A stretch of 64,000 nt of DNA, from the NCBI RefSeq assembly GCF_003711225.1, contig NZ_CP031030.1:6871501-6935500 (forward strand). Reading direction: 5' to 3'. This stretch comes from Runella sp. SP2 (GTDB lineage Bacteria > Bacteroidota > Bacteroidia > Cytophagales > Spirosomataceae). Each line of letters opens with the position of its first letter. Positions within the stretch are counted from its first letter, which is position 1. The notes under the pieces are model-generated. The model saw only the letters and a list, made by a program, of their open reading frames with translations. It did no database searches and had not been told where the DNA came from. This document shows positions 54,706 to 61,705 of the stretch, piece after piece. The translations under genes were made by a program, and so were the position numbers.

Positions 54706-54729
54706 TTATTCAAAAAAATATTTGAATAA
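54706..54729. promoter_or_regulatory. Inverted repeat 50 bp before the porin gene
   Basis: TTATTCAAA (54706-54714) and TTTGAATAA (54721-54729), perfect 9-bp arms, 6-base spacer, entirely A/T-rich. Candidate operator or RNA hairpin in the leader. Confidence 0.4.
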
Positions 54730-54778
54730 CACAAAATGAACCGACCTCTTTTTTTAACCTCTTTCTTTTAACGAACCT

Positions 54779-56170
54779 ATGAAAAAGTGTTTAACCTTAC
54801 TGGTATTGATGGCCAGTAGTCTCTTGGCAACGACGAGTCACGGCCAAGGCTCAACCGATTACGCAACGGGTATCAAACTTGATTTGAACCCCGAAAAAAC
54901 AAAGTACATTCGCTTCATCACTTGGAATCAAACGTGGTTTAGAGCGACTGAGTTGAACCCTGGAACAACAATCGGCGGAGAAGCCAAGAAAACAAATTTT
55001 GATATTTCAGGTCGTCGCCTTAGGATGTTGGCCTATTCGCAAGTAAGCAAACGGTATATGATTTTGGCTCACTTTGGGATTAACAACCAAACATTTATCA
55101 ATGGCGGTGGCTCAGGAAGTACAGGAACGGGAGGCTACGGAAATGGCAAGAAACCTCAGTTGTTTTTTCACGATTTTTGGAACGAATACCACTTGATATT
55201 ACCTACAAAAGAAAACAAAAACTCAAGCTTGAGTATTGGGGCGGGGTTACACTATTTTATGGGGTTATCGCGGATGACCATGGCTTCTACGCTTAATTTT
55301 TTGGCGGTTGATTCACCGATTTTCTCGTGGGCAACAATTGACAATGCCGACCAGTTTGCGCGCCAATACGGCTTTTTTGCCAAAGGAAAATTGAACAAAC
55401 TTGAGTATCGCTTTGGATTAAATAAGCCTTTTAATACCAGCCTCACACCTACCAACGTCACAGACGGAGCGAAGGCCGTGGCCGTTGATAATAACGGAAG
55501 TAGCAAATGGGCCAAAACGGGCTATGTTGAGTATCAATTCTTGGACTCAGAATCAAACCTGTTGCCATTCAAGGTCGGTACTTATTTAGGTACAAAGCGG
55601 GTGTTTAACATTGGCGCTGGGTTTTACAGTCAGCCCGAAGGTACTCGTTCGTCGGTCAACGGTACGCTTGCGAAACACAATGTAAACCTAATGTCAGTCG
55701 ATGCTTTCTTAGATATGCCTATTGGCAAAAAGGAAAAAAACACGGCTATCACGGTTTATTCGGGCTTTTTCAAGTATAATTTCGGTCCAAACTACTTGAG
55801 AAATATCGGCATCATGAACGAAGGAGCCGTTGATGCTACTTACACAGGCACCGATAAAGTAATGGCAGGTGCAGGGAATGCTCAACCTATGATAGGAACT
55901 GGAAATATTTTCTATACGCAAGTTGGGGTTTTATTACCCAAAGCTACTGATAAACCCAAAATGCGCGTACAACCTTTTATGGCTTATACCAACAAAAACT
56001 TTGATGCTCTTCCCAAAGCTGTGTCGAATTTTGATGCAGGTATCAATTGGTTGATTGACGGACATCACGCCAAAATAACGACCCAGTACTCGTTGCGTCC
56101 AGAGTTAACTAGCTCAGGAACAGGGAAGAAGTACGGAGAATTTATTGCCCAACTTCAAATCTACCTCTAA
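54779..56170 (+). CDS. Outer-membrane porin-like protein of the fatty-acid locus
   Basis: 463 residues; signal peptide MKKCLTLLVLMASSLLATTSHGQ. Beta-barrel paralogue of the protein at 17531-18907, sharing NQTWFRATELNPGTT, RRLRMLAYSQVSKRYMILAHFGINN, SGFFKYNFGPNYLRNIGIMNEG and AGINWLIDGHHAKITTQYSLRP, with the terminal aromatic-rich strand FIAQLQIYL. Directly precedes the MHS symporter (47 bp), so together they form an outer- plus inner-membrane route for the same solute, probably acetate, propionate or another small carboxylate. Confidence 0.82.
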   Translation: MKKCLTLLVLMASSLLATTSHGQGSTDYATGIKLDLNPEKTKYIRFITWNQTWFRATELNPGTTIGGEAKKTNFDISGRRLRMLAYSQVSKRYMILAHFGINNQTFINGGGSGSTGTGGYGNGKKPQLFFHDFWNEYHLILPTKENKNSSLSIGAGLHYFMGLSRMTMASTLNFLAVDSPIFSWATIDNADQFARQYGFFAKGKLNKLEYRFGLNKPFNTSLTPTNVTDGAKAVAVDNNGSSKWAKTGYVEYQFLDSESNLLPFKVGTYLGTKRVFNIGAGFYSQPEGTRSSVNGTLAKHNVNLMSVDAFLDMPIGKKEKNTAITVYSGFFKYNFGPNYLRNIGIMNEGAVDATYTGTDKVMAGAGNAQPMIGTGNIFYTQVGVLLPKATDKPKMRVQPFMAYTNKNFDALPKAVSNFDAGINWLIDGHHAKITTQYSLRPELTSSGTGKKYGEFIAQLQIYL

Positions 56171-56217
56171 TACCTTTTAACCTAATCAAATTTAAAAAAC
56201 TCACAACCTTTTTAATC

Positions 56218-57777
56218 ATGTCTGAGAAAAAACAAAGTTTAGCGTACATCATCGGAGCTTCGTCGGTTGGTACGCTTATCGAATGGTACGATTTCTACAT
56301 ATTCGGAAGTTTGGCGACTGTAATCGCTACCAAATTTTTCCCGCCCGATAACCCAACGGCGGCTTTCCTTTCGACCTTAGCTACGTTTGCGGCAGGTTTT
56401 GTGGTGCGGCCTTTTGGTGCCTTGTTTTTTGGCCGTCTTGGTGACCTCATTGGTCGTAAATATACCTTCATGGTGACCCTGATTTTGATGGGCGGGGCTA
56501 CGTTCTTGATTGGGTGTATCCCGAGCTACGAAACCATCGGCTTTTTTGCTCCCCTTTTGGTATTACTCCTTCGTTTCTTGCAAGGACTTGCCTTAGGTGG
56601 AGAATACGGCGGTGCGGCGACCTACGTAGCGGAGCACTCACCCGCCGAAAAACGCGGATTCTGGACGTCATGGATTCAGACGACAGCGACGATTGGCTTG
56701 TTTGTGTCGTTGTTGGTTATCATGGTAACGCGCAACACGCTTGGTACCGAAGCTTTCAACGATTGGGGATGGCGTATTCCTTTTTGGGTATCATTAGTGA
56801 TGGTAGGGGTGTCGTTTATCATTCGTCGTAATATGCACGAGTCGCCACTTTTTGCCAAAGCCAAAGCCGAAGGAAAAACTTCTGCCAACCCATTGAAAGA
56901 GTCGTTTGGCAATAAATACAACTTCAAATTTGTGTTATTGGCGCTTTTTGGGGCTACGATGGGGCAAGGCGTAGTTTGGTACACGGGTCAGTTTTATGCC
57001 TTGAGTTTCTTGCAAAAAATCTGTAACGTCGATGACAATCAAGTGAACGTTATCATTGCTTTAGGATTATTGTTGGGTACGCCGTTCTTCGTGATTTTTG
57101 CTTCATTGTCCGATAAAATCGGCCGTAAAGGCATTATGTTGGCAGGTATGTTATTAGCGATTATTTGTTATCGCCCAATTTTCGAGAAGATTTACCAAAC
57201 AACCAATCTCAAAAACAAAGAAGAGATTGTGGCCAATACCAAAGTGGAAGTAAAACGTGCGCTTGCTCCTGATTCTGAAGTTGATTCACTCATTACCACA
57301 ACCACGACCAAAGAGTTTACCGACGGCACCAAGTACAAAGAAGTAAAGAAAGTGACGATTTTGGCCGATGCGAGCAAAGAAGCTCCTAAGCCTGACGTGA
57401 AAAAAACAACTACTATCAACAACAGCGACCGCAACACGCTTGTCTTGATGGTCTTTATCTTGTTGCTTTTTGTAACGATGGCGTATGGCCCTATTGCAGC
57501 TTTCTTGGTGGAAATGTTCCCCACTCGTATTCGTTATTCGTCGATGTCGTTGCCGTACCACATTGGTAACGGGGTGTTTGGTGGATTGATGCCTGCGATT
57601 GCTACCTACTTGGCAACTCGTGCGAAGGACATCAACGATGCGGCCGAAAAAGCGGGACAAGCGATTGTAAACACCCAACCTTACTTGGAAGGGCTTTGGT
57701 ATCCAATTATTCTTGCGGGGGTAAGTTTTGTGATTGGCTTACTGTACATTAAAGAAGACAAAAACGCTAACGACTAA
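56218..57777 (+). CDS. MHS-family MFS transporter with a large cytoplasmic insert
   Basis: 519 residues. Metabolite:H+ symporter family: ASSVGTLIEWYDFYIFGSLATVIATKFFP is the classic start, GRLGDLIGRKYTF the helix 2-3 motif, GEYGGAATYVAEHSP and GFWTSWIQTTATIG further marks. Residues about 327-404 form an extra charged, Thr/Lys/Glu-rich loop between membrane helices (TKVEVKRALAPDSEVDSLITT, KEVKKVTILADASKEAPK) absent from short family members such as ShiA or KgtP. Likely imports a mono- or dicarboxylate. Followed by a small membrane protein 28 bp on. Confidence 0.88.
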   Translation: MSEKKQSLAYIIGASSVGTLIEWYDFYIFGSLATVIATKFFPPDNPTAAFLSTLATFAAGFVVRPFGALFFGRLGDLIGRKYTFMVTLILMGGATFLIGCIPSYETIGFFAPLLVLLLRFLQGLALGGEYGGAATYVAEHSPAEKRGFWTSWIQTTATIGLFVSLLVIMVTRNTLGTEAFNDWGWRIPFWVSLVMVGVSFIIRRNMHESPLFAKAKAEGKTSANPLKESFGNKYNFKFVLLALFGATMGQGVVWYTGQFYALSFLQKICNVDDNQVNVIIALGLLLGTPFFVIFASLSDKIGRKGIMLAGMLLAIICYRPIFEKIYQTTNLKNKEEIVANTKVEVKRALAPDSEVDSLITTTTTKEFTDGTKYKEVKKVTILADASKEAPKPDVKKTTTINNSDRNTLVLMVFILLLFVTMAYGPIAAFLVEMFPTRIRYSSMSLPYHIGNGVFGGLMPAIATYLATRAKDINDAAEKAGQAIVNTQPYLEGLWYPIILAGVSFVIGLLYIKEDKNAND

Positions 57778-57805
57778 TCTTTAACCTTTTAAAAGACAAC
57801 GAATT

Positions 57806-58024
57806 ATGAACGCAATAAAAAGAATATTAGGAATTGTTTGGATTGGTATTGGCCTATACGCAGGCTACTATCTTTTCATCAATCAAGCATTGCCAATGTG
57901 GGACAAAGGTGGTACAGACCTCGTGCCTGCCATCATTTATACCTTTATTTTGGCGCCAATCATCGCAGGTGGGATGTCGATACTTGGGTACTATGCACTC
58001 ACGGGCGAATACGACGAAAAATAA
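57806..58024 (+). CDS. Small two-span membrane protein (DUF6814-like)
   Basis: 72 residues, ILGIVWIGIGLYAGYYLFINQALPMWDKGGTDLVPAIIYTFILAPIIAGGMSILGYYALTGEYDEK: two helices joined by a short loop with WDKGG. Small proteins of this type sit behind MHS symporters in Bacteroidota and are grouped, as far as I recall, in DUF6814; a transporter accessory role is plausible. A hairpin terminator follows. Confidence 0.75.
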   Translation: MNAIKRILGIVWIGIGLYAGYYLFINQALPMWDKGGTDLVPAIIYTFILAPIIAGGMSILGYYALTGEYDEK

Positions 58025-58054
58025 ATAAGGTTAGGTTTAGGGTTTATAATTAGG

Positions 58055-58096
58055 AATGGTTGTCGGGCGTGTTAGAAACCCTCGGCAGCCATTTTT
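58055..58096 (+). terminator. Terminator of the porin-MHS transcript
   Basis: AATGGTTGTCGGG (58055-58067) with CCCTCGGCAGCCATT (58079-58093), two G-T wobbles and a one-base bulge, then TTTTT. It ends just 4 bases before the next candidate start. Confidence 0.75.
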
Positions 58097-58099
58097 CAC

Positions 58100-58321
58100 A
58101 TGCTTAATTGTATGTCAAAAACGCGAGAATTGGCCTTGGTGGCTTTGAGTTTACTGGCTTGGGCGTTGTACAACAACCCCATTTTGAGCATTTTCAACCG
58201 CTTGAGTTTCAAGTGGCGCACACCTGTGCTGTACATGGGGATTTTTGGAATCTGGTTTTTGATTATTGTTGTCACTTTTTTGATTGTTAATAATACCAAC
58301 AACCACCATTCGGATGAATAG
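58100..58321 (+). CDS. Small two-span membrane protein before the sensor kinase
   Basis: 73 residues from ATG at 58100, or 69 from ATG at 58112 (MSKTRELALVALSLLAWALYNNP). Two hydrophobic segments (ALVALSLLAWALY and YMGIFGIWFLIIVVTFLIV) and a His/Asn-rich tail NNTNNHHSDE. Its last 8 bases overlap the start of the symporter-kinase gene, so translation is coupled. No family recognised; it is likely an accessory of the sensor. Confidence 0.75.
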   Translation: MLNCMSKTRELALVALSLLAWALYNNPILSIFNRLSFKWRTPVLYMGIFGIWFLIIVVTFLIVNNTNNHHSDE

Positions 58322-61013
58322 TTTTTGGTTGATTTTCTGGTCTATATCGTACTTGTTGGTCTTGTTTTTTGTCGCTAACTGGGCCGAACAGCGCTCGGCC
58401 AAAGGGCGGAGCTTGGTCAGTAACTCATACGTCTATGCGTTGTCTTTGGCGGTTTATTGCACGGCATGGACGTTTTACGGAAGTGTCGGGCGGGCAGCGG
58501 AGTCGGGAGTGGATTTTATTGCTGTTTTTATTGGGCCTACCATTACGATGCCCCTTTGGTGGGTTATTTTTCGGAAAATCATCCGCATTTGTCAAGTTCA
58601 ACGCATTACCAATATCGCCGATTTTGTGTCGGCACGTTATGGGAAAAGCCAAGCGTTGGGCGTGATTGCTACGATTTTGTGCGTTGTTGGGACGATTCCC
58701 TACATTTCGATTCAACTTAAAGCCATTTCTAGCGGGTTTAGCATTTTAACCACCGCCAACGACGCAGGTAATTCGCTTTGGCTGGATAAAGCCTTCTATA
58801 TTTCAATCGTCCTGACGATTTTTACCATTCTATTTGGGGCGCGCAAACTCGATGCCAACGAACGCCACGAAGGAATGGTGGCCGCCATTGCATTTGAATC
58901 TTTGTTTAAGCTGTTTGCCTTTTTGGCCGTGGGCATTTTTGTAACATTCATCGTCTTTGACGGATTCGACGACATCGTTCAGGAAGCATCCAAACTTGTT
59001 GATTTACAGCGAATATTTACCATTAAAGAAGAAAATACCAGCGATTGGTTTTGGTATTGTTTCTTGGCTTCTTTGGCCATTATGTTTTTGCCAAGGCAAT
59101 TTCAGGTAACGGTGGTGGAGAATGTCAACGAAAATCACCTTCGTAAAGCGCTCTGGATTTTTCCGCTTTACTTATTAGTTATCAACATTTTTGTCGTTCC
59201 AATTGCGTTGGGAGGGAAAATTTTGTTGGGTACAGCCGTGAAAGCCGACCAATTTGTGTTGTCGATACCGTTGCATTTTAACGAAAAAGCACTGGCTTTT
59301 GTGGCGTATCTGGGAGGATTTGCGGCTTCTACGAGCATGATTATTGTGGAATGTACGGCCTTGACGGTGATGTTGACCAACAACCTAGTCATGCCTTGGC
59401 TGGTCAGTCGCACCGATTTCCAGCGGCGTTTTGGCGGAGACATGGGGCAGGTTGTCATTACATTGCGGCGCTTGTTTATTGTCCTGCTGATGGCAGGGTC
59501 GTATTTATACTACAAAAACGTCAGCGACAAATACAGTTTGGTGTCGGTCGGGATGGTATCGTTTGCTGCCGTAGCGCAGTTTGCTCCCGTGGTATTGGGC
59601 GGCATTTTCTGGAAACGAGGGTCGTTGGTGGGAGCCGTGGGAGGACTTTTGGTTGGGGGAGGCGTGTGGTTTTATACCCTGATTATTCCGTCGATGGTGT
59701 CGGCGGGGTACATATCGCCCGATATTTTAAGTAAAGGCCCTTGGGGAATGGATTTATTACGGCCTGAGTCGCTGCTGGGCGTAACGGGCCTCGATAATAT
59801 TTCCCACGGAACGTTTTGGTCATTGTTGTTGAACTTGCTTTTTTACGTAGGTGGGTCATTGTTATCACAACCTACGGCGTTGGAACACAATCAAGCAGTA
59901 TTGTTTGTGGATGTTTTTAAATATTCAAAAACCTATGAAAGTGCGGTAGCTTGGAAGGGGAAAGCGCTGGTGACGGATATTAAGTCCTTGTTGACAATTT
60001 TCTTTGGGAAAAGCCATACCGAAGAAACGCTTCAGCTGTATGCCAAACAGAATAAGCTGGATTTGAATACGAGGTATGCCGACTCTCAAGTGGTAAACTA
60101 CGCCGAAAAAATGTTAGGAGGAGCCATCGGCGCAGCTTCGGCGCGTATTTTGGTGTCGTCGGTGGCAAAAGAAGAACAAATCAGCGTCGAAGAAGTGATT
60201 GATATTCTGAAAACGTCGCAAGAATTAAAGACGTTGAATGAAGAATTAACGAGAAAGTCGGAGGAATTAGAACAACTGACGCAGCAGCTAAAACAAGCCA
60301 ATGAGCTTCTGCAAATTGCTGATATTCAAAAAGATGACTTTTTGTCAACGGTTACGCACGAAATACGGACGCCATTGACGTCGATACGGGCCTTGTCGGA
60401 AATTGTGCATGATAACCCTGATATGGAAGAAGACCAACGATCGCACTTTGTCAATACCATTACCAAAGAATCCGAACGTTTGACCCGACTCATTAACCAA
60501 GTGTTGGCCCTTGAACGTTTTGAAACGGGAAAACAGGAGTTAGACATCGACGAATTTTTGATGGAAGATATCATTGAAGAATCGCTGGAAGCGCTCGACC
60601 AACTCGCGAAAGAGAAAAACATCAAAATTGAAGTTGCGTATGAAGGTATCTATGGCCCGATTAAGGCCGACCGCGACCGACTTATTCAGGTGATTATCAA
60701 TTTGGTATCAAATGCGATTAAGTTTTGCCCCGCTGATACGGGAAAAATTGAAATCAATACCCTTCAAACCGAAGCATCTCTATCATTTAGCATATCAGAT
60801 AATGGCCAAGGCATAGATAATAAATATCAAGAGCTTATATTTGAGAAATTTTACCAAACTCGCGACCAGTCGGTGCGGAAACCGAAAGGTAGCGGACTCG
60901 GATTGGCGATTTGCAAAAAGATAATAGAACTGCACCAAGGCACTATTAAAGTAGAAAGCGAGCTAGGTAAAGGAAGTGTGTTTACGTGCGAAATCCCGCT
61001 GGATAAAAACTAA
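58314..61013 (+). CDS. CrbS-like hybrid: sodium:solute symporter fused to histidine kinase
   Basis: ATG at 58314, 899 residues. Residues 1-540 are an SSS-family transporter with about 13 spans (NSYVYALSLAVYCTAWTFYGSVGRAAESG, IADFVSARYGKSQALG); 551-630 resemble the STAC domain (IKSLLTIFFGKSHTEETLQLY..EKMLGGAIGAASARILVSSV); 636-675 is a coiled coil; then HisKA with His682 in THEIRTPL and HATPase_c (N-box NLVSNAIKFCP, ISDNGQGID, GSGLGLAICKKII). CrbS senses or responds to acetate in gammaproteobacteria and controls acs. Here it sits 5 bp before a response regulator and near an acyl-CoA synthetase gene. Confidence 0.92.
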   Translation: MNSFWLIFWSISYLLVLFFVANWAEQRSAKGRSLVSNSYVYALSLAVYCTAWTFYGSVGRAAESGVDFIAVFIGPTITMPLWWVIFRKIIRICQVQRITNIADFVSARYGKSQALGVIATILCVVGTIPYISIQLKAISSGFSILTTANDAGNSLWLDKAFYISIVLTIFTILFGARKLDANERHEGMVAAIAFESLFKLFAFLAVGIFVTFIVFDGFDDIVQEASKLVDLQRIFTIKEENTSDWFWYCFLASLAIMFLPRQFQVTVVENVNENHLRKALWIFPLYLLVINIFVVPIALGGKILLGTAVKADQFVLSIPLHFNEKALAFVAYLGGFAASTSMIIVECTALTVMLTNNLVMPWLVSRTDFQRRFGGDMGQVVITLRRLFIVLLMAGSYLYYKNVSDKYSLVSVGMVSFAAVAQFAPVVLGGIFWKRGSLVGAVGGLLVGGGVWFYTLIIPSMVSAGYISPDILSKGPWGMDLLRPESLLGVTGLDNISHGTFWSLLLNLLFYVGGSLLSQPTALEHNQAVLFVDVFKYSKTYESAVAWKGKALVTDIKSLLTIFFGKSHTEETLQLYAKQNKLDLNTRYADSQVVNYAEKMLGGAIGAASARILVSSVAKEEQISVEEVIDILKTSQELKTLNEELTRKSEELEQLTQQLKQANELLQIADIQKDDFLSTVTHEIRTPLTSIRALSEIVHDNPDMEEDQRSHFVNTITKESERLTRLINQVLALERFETGKQELDIDEFLMEDIIEESLEALDQLAKEKNIKIEVAYEGIYGPIKADRDRLIQVIINLVSNAIKFCPADTGKIEINTLQTEASLSFSISDNGQGIDNKYQELIFEKFYQTRDQSVRKPKGSGLGLAICKKIIELHQGTIKVESELGKGSVFTCEIPLDKN

Positions 61014-61018
61014 AAAAA

Positions 61019-61408
61019 ATGACGGGCATGAAAATTTTGATTGTTGATGATGAGCCTAATATCTTAATGTCTTTGGAGTTTTTGATGAAAAAAGAAGGAC
61101 ATAAAGTGTTTATTGCTCGCGACGGTGCCGAGGCATTTGACATCATCGAGGCGAACATCCCTGATATTGTACTACTTGATATTATGATGCCCAGGGTAGA
61201 TGGGTACCAAGTCTGCGAATTTATTAAAAAACACGATTCTTATAAACACGCTAAAGTGGTGTTTATGAGTGCAAAAAGCAAAGAAGCGGATATGGCCAAA
61301 GGGTTAGAGTTAGGGGCAAGCTTGTACGTTCCAAAGCCGTTTTCTACCCGTGATTTGATGGCCAAAGTAAATGGATTGATACGCGATATTTCTGAAGCAG
61401 CAGCCTAA
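61019..61408 (+). CDS. Receiver-only response regulator
   Basis: 129 residues (ATG 61019; 61028 also possible). CheY-like receiver: Asp10-Asp11, phosphoacceptor Asp54 in VLLDIMMPRVDGYQ, Ser84 and Lys106 in YVPKPF. The protein ends 20 residues after that, so there is no DNA-binding domain, unlike CrbR which has a LuxR-type HTH. It must act through protein contacts, a phosphorelay, or a separate DNA-binding partner. Five bp after the kinase gene. Confidence 0.93.
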   Translation: MTGMKILIVDDEPNILMSLEFLMKKEGHKVFIARDGAEAFDIIEANIPDIVLLDIMMPRVDGYQVCEFIKKHDSYKHAKVVFMSAKSKEADMAKGLELGASLYVPKPFSTRDLMAKVNGLIRDISEAAA

Positions 61409-61448
61409 AAATCAGGATGTTATGATGCAAAATAGTAGCTATACCAAC

Positions 61449-61494
61449 TTAGCGAAAAATATTACTATTCCTCGAATATTTTAGATTACTTTTG
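61449..61494 (+). promoter_or_regulatory. Control region of the acyl-CoA synthetase unit
   Basis: TTAGCGAAAAATAT (61449-61462), identical to 53730-53743 before aceB; overlapping ATTACTAT (61461-61468), also found at 53920 and 54473. A perfect -7 TACTTTTG follows at 61487-61494. So the operator-like motif lies about 25-45 bp upstream of the -7, a position fitting an activator. Confidence 0.6.
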
Positions 61495-61534
61495 GATAAA
61501 AATTCAGTTGTCCAACTCTCTAATCTTATTCGTC

Positions 61535-61669
61535 ATGGAAGAAAGTAAGTCATCGTCAGGTATTGTTACCAAGGTAATCATTGCGGTTGTGGTGCTAGTA
61601 TTTATTTATGGTATTTACTGGCTTTTGAACGGTGGTATGGACGGAGCTTCACTCGAAGGAAGCCATTAA
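61535..61669 (+). CDS. 44-residue single-pass membrane protein
   Basis: ATG at 61535, TAA at 61667-61669. The sequence has a Ser/Lys N-tail (MEESKSSSGIVTK), one strong helix (VIIAVVVLVFIYGIYWL) and a short Gly/Ser/Asp-rich end (GGMDGASLEGSH). It starts about 40 bp after the TACTTTTG box, and 36 bp before prpE, so it is the first gene of that transcript. No family recognised; placement suggests an accessory role. Confidence 0.6.
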   Translation: MEESKSSSGIVTKVIIAVVVLVFIYGIYWLLNGGMDGASLEGSH

Positions 61670-61705
61670 GGTTGTCTCAATTTCACCCTCTCAATTGCTT
61701 CTGCC

